Source: Cupriavidus sp. U2
GTDB taxonomy: Bacteria > Pseudomonadota > Gammaproteobacteria > Burkholderiales > Burkholderiaceae
Direction: 5' to 3'
DNA length: 64,000 bases
Assembly (NCBI RefSeq): GCF_009663685.2
Contig: NZ_RCOG02000027.1
Location: forward strand, 78,239 to 142,238
The notes beneath the pieces are model-generated. The model saw only the letters and a program-made list of their open reading frames with translations. It had not been told where the DNA came from and searched no databases. Positions 51,631-59,963 of this stretch are shown here, piece by piece (the first letter of the stretch is position 1; every line of letters starts with the position of its first letter). Position numbers and translations under genes: made by a program.

Positions 51631-52398
51631 ATGCCCGATGACCGCCAACCCACTTCCCCACCGCCTTCGCCGCAACCCCTGACCGCCTGCTTCCGGAGCG
51701 GCGACGCCATGCGCAGCCGGCGCGTGAGCGAGGTGATCCTGTCGGATACGCTGGACATCCCCGCCCCGCCGGCGCGGCTGCTGGCGGACTGGGCGCGCGA
51801 GATTGCGTCGCAGATGACGCTGGAGCCCGGCGATGTCGAGGTCATGCCGCTGGCCCGTGCGCGGATGCGCTGGCCCGACTACGCGCGCTGTGTGCAGGCC
51901 GTGGCCGACTGGACGGCGTCGCTGGGCCTGCCGGGCCTGCTGGCCCAAAGCGATATCGCGTTGATGGTCTGCCGGGGCGCCCGGTATCACCATGACGGCG
52001 ACCAGTACGGCGGCGCGGCCTTCTGCAATCTGTTCCTGAGCGACGACAAGGGACAGGACGTACATTTTCCATCGCTGGACCTGCGCATCCCCCTGCGTCG
52101 CGGCACGGTGCTGCTGTTCGATACCTGCCAACCCCACGGCGTGGTGCCGCGCGGCGCGGACCGCTTCGATCCCGCCGATTTCCCGGCCAACCAGGACGGA
52201 CACGACAACACGCAGCTGTTCCTGACCTGGGAACTGCCCATCGAAGAGGCACCGGTGGCCCGCGCCCTACGCGTGACGTTCGACCATGACCGGGCAGCCG
52301 CCGCACAGGTCGAGGAAGAGCAGGTGCGGCGCGATGGCCGGCGAGTCTGGGTATGCCCGGTCACCGGCCAATGGCTGCTGGCTGACCCGCAGACCTGA
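51631..52398 (+). CDS. Possible 2-oxoglutarate/Fe(II)-dependent oxygenase-like protein
   Basis: 255 residues, no clear family name. A double-stranded-beta-helix-like core carries CRGARYHHDGDQYGGAAFCNLFLS (H-x-D candidate), VHFPSLDLRIPLRRGTVLLFDTCQPHGVVPRG (distal His) and LFLTWELPI. The H-x-D...H spacing of about 55 residues suits 2OG-Fe(II) enzymes. The N-terminus is Pro-rich. It is 49 bp downstream of the LysR gene and convergent with nfsB across a hairpin. Substrate unknown. Confidence 0.6.
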   Translation: MPDDRQPTSPPPSPQPLTACFRSGDAMRSRRVSEVILSDTLDIPAPPARLLADWAREIASQMTLEPGDVEVMPLARARMRWPDYARCVQAVADWTASLGLPGLLAQSDIALMVCRGARYHHDGDQYGGAAFCNLFLSDDKGQDVHFPSLDLRIPLRRGTVLLFDTCQPHGVVPRGADRFDPADFPANQDGHDNTQLFLTWELPIEEAPVARALRVTFDHDRAAAAQVEEEQVRRDGRRVWVCPVTGQWLLADPQT

Positions 52399-52421
52399 CG
52401 GCACCGCCGGCAAGCGATAGA

Positions 52422-52447
52422 CGGGGCCAGAACCGCGTCCGGCCCCG
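52422..52447. terminator. Inverted repeat between convergent genes
   Basis: CGGGGCC (52422-52428) and GGCCCCG (52441-52447) form a 7-bp stem between the oxygenase-like gene and nfsB. Confidence 0.4.
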
Positions 52448-52453
52448 CCCGCT

Positions 52454-53107
52454 TCAGATATGCGTGAATACCGCCTCTTTCGGCAGGCGGGACTTCGGCA
52501 GGCCGGCATTGAAGTCCTTTTCGCTGCGCCGGCCCAGCGACACCAGCACGACGCTGGTCAGGCCGCGCTCACGCAGGTTCAGTGCCGTGTCCAGCGCGCC
52601 CGCGTCGAAGCCCTCCATCGGTGTGGCGTCGATGCCAAGCATCGCGGCGCCCAGCAGCAGGCCGCCCAGCGCCAGGTAGACCTGCTTTTCCATCCATTGC
52701 GGCACGTCGCGCAGCGTGTAGCGGTGCAGGTCCACATACGAGCGGCGGCTCTTGTCCTGGCCTTCGCGGGCGCCTTCCACCTTGAACCGGCCGTCGCGTT
52801 CCTCCTGGTCCAGCACGGCGCGCAGGTGGGCTTCGTCCAGGTCGGCACGCATGCACAGCGCAATCACGTGCGAGGCATCGACGATCTTCGGATGGTTGTA
52901 CGAAAACGTGCCGGTGGCCGCCCTGGCGATGGTCTCGCGGCCCTGGGGCGTCGATGCCACCACGAAATGCCACGGCTGCGAGTTGACCGACGACGGGCTG
53001 TTGTGCAGCCACGCCAGCAGCATGTCCACCTGTTCCTGCGGCAAGGTCTGGCCGCCTTCGTAAGCCTTGACGGTATGGCGGGACAGGACGGCATCGGTGA
53101 AATTCAT
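52454..53107 (-). CDS. nfsB: Oxygen-insensitive NAD(P)H nitroreductase
   Basis: FMN-dependent nitroreductase of 217 residues, exactly the length of E. coli NfsB. Shared blocks: SRHTVKAYEGG, SPSSVNSQPWHFVVAST, KIVDASHVIALCMR, VDQEERDGRF-like LDQEERDGRFKVEG, EKQVYLALGGLLLGAAMLGIDATPMEGFD and DFNAGLPKSRLPKEA. It reduces nitroaromatics and quinones. The ATG at 53107 gives the NfsB-like N-terminus. Confidence 0.93.
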   Translation of the reverse strand: MNFTDAVLSRHTVKAYEGGQTLPQEQVDMLLAWLHNSPSSVNSQPWHFVVASTPQGRETIARAATGTFSYNHPKIVDASHVIALCMRADLDEAHLRAVLDQEERDGRFKVEGAREGQDKSRRSYVDLHRYTLRDVPQWMEKQVYLALGGLLLGAAMLGIDATPMEGFDAGALDTALNLRERGLTSVVLVSLGRRSEKDFNAGLPKSRLPKEAVFTHI

Positions 53108-53281
53108 GAGGGGCTCCGGATCGTGGATAAGTAAATCGACTATGCGTCGCATTATCGTCGCCGCGATGCTATCGAAAAACCGGGGAAATCTGTCAGGACT
53201 TTCACTTCGGGAGTGAAAATGACCAGGCCTTCCAGGGCGCCCGCCGCGGCAGGCGCGGGTGCCCGGAGGGCGATCGCCCTC

Positions 53282-54706
53282 TCAGCGGCCTGGAAACACC
53301 AGCCGGAACGTGGTCAGGTCGTCGGGCACCGATTCCACCTGCACCGCGCCGTGGTGCAGTTCCATGATGGTCTTCACGATGGCCAGCCCGATGCCCGACG
53401 ATTCCCCGGAATTGGCGCGTGCGGGGTCGCCACGGAAGAATCTGTCGAACAAACGCGGCAGGTGCTCGGGCGCGATGCCCGGCCCGTGGTTGGCCACTTC
53501 GATTACCACCGTGCCGGCTTCGTGCCGGCTCCGGAGCGCAATCACCGCCGATTCGGGAGAGTGATGCACGGCGTTCGACAGCAGGTTGCCCAGCGCGCGC
53601 CGGAACAGCGTGGCATCGGCGTAGAGCGTGCCCCGCGCGTCCACGTGGATGGCGATGCCGCGCGCATCGGCCAGCAGCTCGAAATAGTCGGCCTGACGGG
53701 CCAGTTCGGACGGCAGGTCGAGTTCCACCCGGTGCATGGCCACCTGCGCATTGTCGGCGCGCGCCAGGAACAGCATGTTCTCGATCATGCGCGACAGCCG
53801 CTCGTATTCCTCGACGTTGGATGCCAGCAGCGCCTGGTATTCCTCCACAGACCGCTCGCTCGACAGCGCCACCTGGGTCTGGCCCAGCAGGTTGCCGATC
53901 GGGGTGCGGAAATCATGAGCCAGGTCGGCCGAGAACTGCGACAGGCGCTCGTAGCGTTCGCGCAGGCGGTCGATCATGCGCTGCAGCGCGCTGGCCAGTT
54001 CGTCCAGTTCCGCCGGCAGCCGCGACGGATCGACCGGCAGCACGCCGCTGGCAAACGTCACCGACGCCGTGCCGGCCGCAATGCGCCGCAGCGGCGCCAT
54101 GCCTGCGTGCAAGGCCGCGTAGCCCAGCAAGCCCGCGCCCAGGGCCCCAAGGCACGCGGCGATGCAGAGCTTCAGCCGATAGTCGCGCAGCAGCACCACG
54201 CGCGACGCCGCCACCTGGTAGATCTCCGCCCGCACCGTCCGCGCGCCCGCGCCGGTGCCCAGGCGCGCCTGCATCGCCAGACCGCGCGCCGGTATCGCGC
54301 CAGGTGTCTCCCATGACTGGATGGCCGCTGGCGATGGCGGCGTGTCGGCGCCAATGGCGTCCACCGCCGACATGTTGCCTGGCTGCGCGCCCGCCTGCGT
54401 CAGCAGCGCGCCATCCGTCGCCAGCAGCCGCAAGCCGAATTCCTCGTTGCCCGCGACAATGCCGCGAATCTCCTGCCACCGGCCGGCCTGGGCGTCGGCG
54501 GCCGGCAATTCGGCCAGCTCGGCGCGCGCACGAACGGCCTTGCGCAGCAGTTCCGAATCGTCGCGCTCGATGATCTGCGTGGCCAGCGCCCGGTACAGGT
54601 ACAGGCCCACGCCCGCGAAGGCGCAGCCGGCGATCAGCGCGAATGCCACCGCCAGCCGCGCGGTCAGCGAGCGGAGCAGCAGGCGGGTATGCCGGCGCGC
54701 TGTCAC
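53282..54706 (-). CDS. Sensor histidine kinase, heavy-metal (CusS/IrlS-like) type
   Basis: 474 residues. TM1 at about 17-40, periplasmic sensing loop to about 178, TM2 (LKLCIAACLGALGAGLLGYAALH), a HAMP segment (MAPLRRIAAGTASVTF), H-box LSQFSADLAHDFRTPIGNLL, N-box LGNLLSNAVHHSPE, G-box PRLFDRFFRGDPARA and SGIGLAIVKTIMELHHG. The start is GTG at 54706, overlapping the response regulator stop (GTGA), so the pair is translationally coupled. The RND operon divergent to it is the likely target. The heavy-metal class label comes from architecture and is not proof of ligand. Confidence 0.85.
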   Translation of the reverse strand: MTARRHTRLLLRSLTARLAVAFALIAGCAFAGVGLYLYRALATQIIERDDSELLRKAVRARAELAELPAADAQAGRWQEIRGIVAGNEEFGLRLLATDGALLTQAGAQPGNMSAVDAIGADTPPSPAAIQSWETPGAIPARGLAMQARLGTGAGARTVRAEIYQVAASRVVLLRDYRLKLCIAACLGALGAGLLGYAALHAGMAPLRRIAAGTASVTFASGVLPVDPSRLPAELDELASALQRMIDRLRERYERLSQFSADLAHDFRTPIGNLLGQTQVALSSERSVEEYQALLASNVEEYERLSRMIENMLFLARADNAQVAMHRVELDLPSELARQADYFELLADARGIAIHVDARGTLYADATLFRRALGNLLSNAVHHSPESAVIALRSRHEAGTVVIEVANHGPGIAPEHLPRLFDRFFRGDPARANSGESSGIGLAIVKTIMELHHGAVQVESVPDDLTTFRLVFPGR

Positions 54707-55377
54707 GACGCGCGCAGTTCCAGCACGTAGCCGATGCCGCGCACGCTGTGGATCAGCTTGGGCGCGAAATGGTCGTCCATCTTGGCGCGCAGGCGCCGGA
54801 TGGCCACATCGACCACGTTGGTGTCGCTGTCGAAATTCATGTCCCAGACATGCGATGCGATCTGCGTGCGGCTCAGCACCTCGCCGCTGCGGCGTGCCAG
54901 GAAATGGAGCAGCGCAAATTCGCGCGGCGTCAGGTCGATGCGCTGGCCGGCGCGCATCACGCGATGCCGGATCAGGTCGATTTCCAGGTTGGCCACCTCG
55001 ATGCGGTCGGCCTCGCGCACCGGCCCGCGCCGCAGCAGCGTGCGCACGCGCGCCAGCAGTTCCACGAAGGCGAACGGCTTGGCCAGGTAGTCGTCGCCGC
55101 CCAGCTCCAGGCCGCGCACGCGGTCTTCCACCTCGTCGCGCGCCGTCAGGAACAGCACGGGCGTGTCCTTGCTTTCGCGCAGCCGGCGCAGCACGTCCCA
55201 GCCGTTCATGCCGGGCAGCATCACGTCAAGGATGATCAGGTCGTAGTCGTCTTCCATCGCGTGGTGCAGGCCATCGGCGCCAGTGCGCGCCAGATCCACC
55301 ACAAAGGACGACTCGGCCAGCCCCTTGCGCAGGTATTCGCCCGTTTTCGGTTCGTCTTCGACTACCAGGATCTTCAT
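54703..55377 (-). CDS. OmpR/CusR-type response regulator
   Basis: 224 residues. Receiver: MKILVVEDEPKTGEYLRKGL, phosphoacceptor Asp in YDLIILDVMLPGMNGWD, TARDEVEDRVRGLELGGDDYLAKPF. Winged helix: LTPREFALLHFLARRSGEVLSRTQI and NVVDVAIRRLRAKMDD, RGIGYVLEL. The LRKGL and TNVVDVAIRRLR sequences are typical of CusR/CopR/IrlR. Divergent from the RND genes, with a CopR-box-like sequence between them. Confidence 0.88.
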   Translation of the reverse strand: MKILVVEDEPKTGEYLRKGLAESSFVVDLARTGADGLHHAMEDDYDLIILDVMLPGMNGWDVLRRLRESKDTPVLFLTARDEVEDRVRGLELGGDDYLAKPFAFVELLARVRTLLRRGPVREADRIEVANLEIDLIRHRVMRAGQRIDLTPREFALLHFLARRSGEVLSRTQIASHVWDMNFDSDTNVVDVAIRRLRAKMDDHFAPKLIHSVRGIGYVLELRAS

Positions 55378-55457
55378 CGGTCCAGTCCTCAACCATCGGC
55401 GGCGCCAATCCGCCGCATTGCCAGCAGGATGGTAGCGACCGGCGCCGCCGGTTTGGA

Positions 55458-55472
55458 TGACAAGACTGTAAT
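55458..55472. promoter_or_regulatory. CopR/CusR-box-like site TGACA-N4-TGTAAT
   Basis: TGACAAGACTGTAAT fits the TGACA-N4-TGTNAT pattern that I recall for CopR-type response regulators. It is 92 bp upstream of the RND permease start and 81 bp from the response regulator start. It supports control of the pump by the adjacent two-component system. Confidence 0.5.
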
Positions 55473-55563
55473 CGTTTTGACCGGAATTCACAGGGCGGGC
55501 GGTTTCTAGAATCGGCTCCATTCCTTACGATTGCCGCGCCATCGGGGCGCTGGGAGAGAAAGC

Positions 55564-58500
55564 ATGTGGATTGTCAGGCTCGCCCTGCGCAGGCCCTATA
55601 CCTTCATCGTGCTCGCCATCCTGCTGTTGCTGGGCGGCGTGGTGGCCATCCTGCGCATGCCGACCGACATCTTCCCGTCGATCGACATCCCGGTGGTCAG
55701 CGTGGTGTGGAGCTACAACGGCCTGTCCGCGCAGGACATGGCCCAGCGCATCGTCACCGGCTACGAGCGGTCGCTGACCACCGATGTCGACAACATCGAG
55801 CACATCGAGTCGCAGTCGCTGCCGGGCGTGGCCGTGATCAAGGTCTTCTTCCACCCCGGCGCCGATATCAACCGTGCGATCTCGCAAGCGACGGCGGGCG
55901 CGCAATCGATCCTCAAGCAGATGCCGCCGGGCGCCACGCCGCCGCTGGTGCTGAGCTACAACGCCTCGACGGTGCCAATCCTGCGCCTGGCGCTGGGCAG
56001 CGACACGCTGCCCGAGCAGGAACTATACGACCTGGGCAACAGCTTTATCCGCACGCAGCTGGCCACGGTGCAGGGGGCGTCGGTGCCGCTGCCCTATGGT
56101 GGCAAGGTGCGCCAGGTGATGGTGGACCTGAACGTGCCGGCGCTGCAGGCCCGCGGGCTGGCGCCGCTGGACGTGGTCAACGCCATCAACGCCCAGAACC
56201 TGGTGCTGCCCGGCGGCACGGCCAAGATCGGGGCGCTCGAATACCGCGTGGACCTCAACGGCAGCACCCAGACCGTGGCCGCGCTGAACGACCTGCCGGT
56301 ACGCAGCGGCCCCGACGGCACGGTCTACGTGCGCGATGTGGCGCAGGTGCACGATGGCTACGCGCCCCAGACCAACGTGGTGCGCCACGACGGCAAGCGC
56401 GCCGCGCTGCTGGAAATCGAGAAGACCGGCAGCGCGTCCACGCTGACCGTGGTGGCGCAGATCCGCGCCCTGCTGCCGCACATCCTGTCCGGCCTGCCAA
56501 AGTCGCTGCAGGTGCAGCCGCTGTCGGACCAGTCCGTGTTCGTCACCTCGGCCATCGACGGCGTGCTGCACGAGGCGCTGGTGGCCGCCTGCCTGACGGC
56601 CATGATGATCCTGCTGTTCCTGGGAAGCTGGCGCGCCACGCTGATCATCGCCATCACCATCCCGCTGTCGGTGCTGGCCGCCCTCATCGGGCTGGCGGCG
56701 CTGGGACAGACGCTGAACATCATGACCCTGGGCGGCCTGGCGCTTGCGGTGGGCGTGCTGGTGGACGACGCCACCGTGGCTATCGAGAACATTGCCCACC
56801 ACCGCGAAACGGGCAAGCCGCTGGAGCAGGCTATTCTCGACGGGTCGGGCGAGATCGCGCTGCCCACGCTGGTATCCACGATGTGCATCTGCATCGTGTT
56901 CCTGCCGATGTTCCTGCTCAGCGGCGTGGCGCGCTACCTGTTCGTGCCGCTGGCCGAGGCGGTGGTGTTTGCGATGATGGCTTCGTACTTCCTGTCCCGC
57001 ACCCTGATTCCCACGCTGGCGCACTACCTGCTGCGCGGCGAGTCGAATGCGCAAACAGCCGGGCGCCGCGCAACGGGGCGCCGGGCGGGCGTGGCCGGCT
57101 GGTTCGGCGCGGCGCACCGCCGCTTCGAGGCCGGCTTCGAGCGGGTGCGCGGCGCCTACGGGCGCATGCTGTCCGCCGCGCTGGCCAGGCCTCGCCGGAC
57201 CATGACCATCTTCGCGCTGGCCTGCGCCGGGTCGATGACGCTGGCGCCGTTCCTGGGCCAGGACTTCTTCCCGGCCGTCGATAGCGGCGAGATCCGCCTG
57301 CATATGCGCGTTCGCACCGGGACGCGTATCGAGGAAACCGCCCGCATCACCGATCAGGTCGAAGCCGACATCCGCCGCGTGGTGGGGCCGCAGCACGTGG
57401 CGGGCATCGTCGACAACATCGGCCTGCCGGTCAGCGGCATCAACCTGACCTACGATTCGTCGCTGCCGATCGGCACCGGCGACGCCGAGATCCTGGTGTC
57501 GCTGAAGCCCGACGCAGGCCGCTCCAGCGTGCTGATCGAACAGCTCGACGCCGTGCTGCAGAAGGATTTCCCGGGCGTCAGCTTCTCGTTCCTGCCGGCC
57601 GACATGGTCAGCCAGATCCTGAACTTCGGCCTGCCCGCGCCCATCGACATCCAGATCGTGGGCAAGGATCTGGCCGGCAACCGCAAGGTGGCGGATGAAC
57701 TGCTGCGCAAGCTGGCCGGCGTACCGGGCCTGACAGACCTGCACCTGCAGCAGCCGGCCGACCAGCCCGCGCTGACCGTCGACGTGGACCGCACGCGGGC
57801 GCTGCAGGCGGGGCTGTCGCAGCACGAAGTGGCGCAGAACCTGCTGATTGCGCTATCCGGCAGCGGCCAGACCGCGCCCAACTTCTGGCTCAACCCGAAG
57901 AACGGCGTCAGCTATCCGCTGGCCGTGTCCGTGCCCCAGTACGCGATGGATTCGCTGCAGCGCCTGTCGAACATCCCGCTGGGCCTGGGCGCCGACACCG
58001 CGCAACAGGGCGGCGCCGGGCAACTCGGCCAGTTCGGCACCATCGCCCGCGGAAGCCAGCAAGGCGTGGTGTCGCACTACAACGTGCAGCCCGTGCTGGA
58101 CCTGTTCGGCTCAGTGCGCGGCCGCGACCTCGGCGCCGTGGCCGGCGACGTGCAGCGCATCGTCGATCAGGTGCGCCCGCAACTGCCGGCCGGGTCAGAC
58201 ATCGTCGTACGCGGCCAGGTGCAGACCATGCACGCGTCGTTCACGGGGCTGCTCACGGGCCTGGCCGCCGCCATCGTGCTGGTGTATCTGCTGATGGTGG
58301 TGAACTTCCAGTCATGGCTCGATCCGCTGGCCATCGTCGGCGCCCTGCCCATGGCGCTGGCGGGCATGGCGTGGATGCTGTTTGCCACCGACACGACGAT
58401 CAGCGTGCCGGCGCTGACCGGCGCCATCATCTGCGTGGGCATTGCCACGGCCAACAGCATCCTGGTCATCAGCCATGCGCGCGACAGCCTGTCGGCAGGC

Positions 58501-58782
58501 AAGAACGCCATCGACGCCGCCTGGGACGCCGGCTTCAGCCGCTTCCGCCCGGTGGCGATGACCGCGCTGGCGATGCTGTTCGGCATGGTGCCGATGGCAC
58601 TGGGCTCGGGCGGCGCCGGCGCGCAGAACGCCCCGCTGGGCCGCACCGTGATCGGTGGCCTGGCCTTCGGCACCGTGGCCACGCTGGTGCTGGTGCCTGT
58701 CTTCTTCGCCGTGCTGCATGGCTGGATGGCCGGCCGCGCACGATCCGATCACAACACGCCCCTTCAGGAGCGCCTGGCATGA
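55564..58782 (+). CDS. RND efflux permease (HAE-type)
   Basis: 1072-residue, 12-helix inner-membrane pump. N-terminal MWIVRLALRRPYTFIVLAILLLL with TDIFPSIDIPVVSVVWSYNGL is characteristic. TM4 carries GVLVDDATVAIENIAHHRETG with the DD proton-relay pair of drug/hydrophobe exporters, rather than the metal-exporter pattern. The second half begins RPRRTMTIFALA and includes FFPAVDSGEIRLHMRVRTGTRIEET. The large periplasmic loops and TM10-12 are complete. First gene of permease-adaptor-OMF; the next gene overlaps by 4 bp. Substrate: probably organic, despite a metal-type regulator. Confidence 0.92.
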   Translation: MWIVRLALRRPYTFIVLAILLLLGGVVAILRMPTDIFPSIDIPVVSVVWSYNGLSAQDMAQRIVTGYERSLTTDVDNIEHIESQSLPGVAVIKVFFHPGADINRAISQATAGAQSILKQMPPGATPPLVLSYNASTVPILRLALGSDTLPEQELYDLGNSFIRTQLATVQGASVPLPYGGKVRQVMVDLNVPALQARGLAPLDVVNAINAQNLVLPGGTAKIGALEYRVDLNGSTQTVAALNDLPVRSGPDGTVYVRDVAQVHDGYAPQTNVVRHDGKRAALLEIEKTGSASTLTVVAQIRALLPHILSGLPKSLQVQPLSDQSVFVTSAIDGVLHEALVAACLTAMMILLFLGSWRATLIIAITIPLSVLAALIGLAALGQTLNIMTLGGLALAVGVLVDDATVAIENIAHHRETGKPLEQAILDGSGEIALPTLVSTMCICIVFLPMFLLSGVARYLFVPLAEAVVFAMMASYFLSRTLIPTLAHYLLRGESNAQTAGRRATGRRAGVAGWFGAAHRRFEAGFERVRGAYGRMLSAALARPRRTMTIFALACAGSMTLAPFLGQDFFPAVDSGEIRLHMRVRTGTRIEETARITDQVEADIRRVVGPQHVAGIVDNIGLPVSGINLTYDSSLPIGTGDAEILVSLKPDAGRSSVLIEQLDAVLQKDFPGVSFSFLPADMVSQILNFGLPAPIDIQIVGKDLAGNRKVADELLRKLAGVPGLTDLHLQQPADQPALTVDVDRTRALQAGLSQHEVAQNLLIALSGSGQTAPNFWLNPKNGVSYPLAVSVPQYAMDSLQRLSNIPLGLGADTAQQGGAGQLGQFGTIARGSQQGVVSHYNVQPVLDLFGSVRGRDLGAVAGDVQRIVDQVRPQLPAGSDIVVRGQVQTMHASFTGLLTGLAAAIVLVYLLMVVNFQSWLDPLAIVGALPMALAGMAWMLFATDTTISVPALTGAIICVGIATANSILVISHARDSLSAGKNAIDAAWDAGFSRFRPVAMTALAMLFGMVPMALGSGGAGAQNAPLGRTVIGGLAFGTVATLVLVPVFFAVLHGWMAGRARSDHNTPLQERLA

Positions 58783-59963
58783 CCCGAACCGACCTCGATC
58801 CCAAGGCGGCCGCGCCGCGCCGCAACCCCAGGCTGGCCATGCTGGCTCTGGCGGGCGCCGCCGTGGCGCTGGCCCTGACGGCCGGCATCGTGCCGCGCTG
58901 GCAAGGCCACGCCGTATTGCAGCAGCGCGCGCAGGCCGCGCAGACGCCCATCGTCAGCGTGGTGCAGCCGCGCGCCGCAGCGGCCGCGCACGACATCACC
59001 CTGCCCGCCGACGTCCGCGCCTACGAGGACGCCGCCATCCATGCGCGCGTCAACGGTTATCTGCGTCACTGGTACGCCGACATCGGCACCCCGGTCAAGG
59101 CCGGCCAGTTGCTGGCCGAGATCGACGCGCCCGAAGTGGCCGACCAGTTGCGCCAGGCACGCGCCGACGAAGCGACCGCCGCCGCCAACTACCAGTTGGC
59201 GAGTACCACGGCCAAACGCTGGCAGGACCTGCAGGCGACGAACTCCGTCGCCCAGCAGGAAACCGACCAGAAGGTGGCCGACATGAACGCCAAGGCGGCG
59301 CTGCTGGCGGCGGCGCGCTCGAATACCTCGCGGCTGGCCCAGCTTGCCAGCTACACGCAGATCCGGGCGCCATTCGACGGCGTGATTACCGCGCGCAACG
59401 TCGATACCGGGGCGCTGATCGATGCCGGCAGCGCGCCCGGCCAGGGTCGCGAACTGTTCCATATCTCGGCCGGCACGCGGCTGCGCGTCTATGCGCAGGT
59501 GCCGCAGGACGTGAGCGCGGCAATGGGGCCCGGCACGCAGGCCTGGCTGACGCTGCCGCAAGCGCCGGACAAGCGCTACCCCGCCACGGTGGCGCGCACG
59601 GCCGGTGCCATCGATCCCGTCACGCGCAGCCTGCGCGTGGAACTCGATGTCGATAGCCAGGACGGCCGCATCCTGCCGGGCGCCTACGCACAGGTGCATC
59701 TGGAAGTGGGCAGCGCACACGCCGGCCTCGATCTGCCGGCCAATACGCTGATGTTCCCCGCCGGCGGCCCGACCGTGGCCGTGGTCGGCCCGGACAACAC
59801 ACTGACGATCCGCCACGTGGCGCTGGGCCGCGACTTCGGCACCCATGTGGAAGTGCTGGACGGACTGCAAGCCAGCGACCGCGTCGTGGTCAACCCCGGC
59901 GACGGCATCGTGGCCGGCATGACGGTACGCGTGGCCGCGCCGGCAAAGGGAGGTCCGGCATGA
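58779..59963 (+). CDS. RND periplasmic adaptor (membrane fusion protein)
   Basis: 394 residues. One N-terminal helix (NPRLAMLALAGAAVALALTAGIVP), then barrel-sandwich hybrid halves HARVNGYLRHWYADIGTPVKAGQLLAEIDAPEV and YTQIRAPFDGVITARNVDTGALIDAG flanking a helical hairpin. The beta-barrel domain (TRLRVYAQVPQDVSAA, TRSLRVELDVDSQ) and C-terminal RHVALGRDFGTHVEVLDGLQASDRVVV complete the family. Overlaps the permease stop (ATGA) and the OMF start. Confidence 0.92.
   Translation: MTRTDLDPKAAAPRRNPRLAMLALAGAAVALALTAGIVPRWQGHAVLQQRAQAAQTPIVSVVQPRAAAAAHDITLPADVRAYEDAAIHARVNGYLRHWYADIGTPVKAGQLLAEIDAPEVADQLRQARADEATAAANYQLASTTAKRWQDLQATNSVAQQETDQKVADMNAKAALLAAARSNTSRLAQLASYTQIRAPFDGVITARNVDTGALIDAGSAPGQGRELFHISAGTRLRVYAQVPQDVSAAMGPGTQAWLTLPQAPDKRYPATVARTAGAIDPVTRSLRVELDVDSQDGRILPGAYAQVHLEVGSAHAGLDLPANTLMFPAGGPTVAVVGPDNTLTIRHVALGRDFGTHVEVLDGLQASDRVVVNPGDGIVAGMTVRVAAPAKGGPA

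Noticed and set aside
53266..53281. GAGGGCGATCGCCCTC as a HIP1-type element
   Set aside because: It contains GCGATCGC, but a single copy next to a gene end is more likely a chance palindrome or minor hairpin.
55564..58782. CusA/CzcA heavy-metal RND permease
   Set aside because: TM4 has the DD pair of HAE-type pumps rather than the metal-exporter pattern, so the metal label was not applied despite the regulator.
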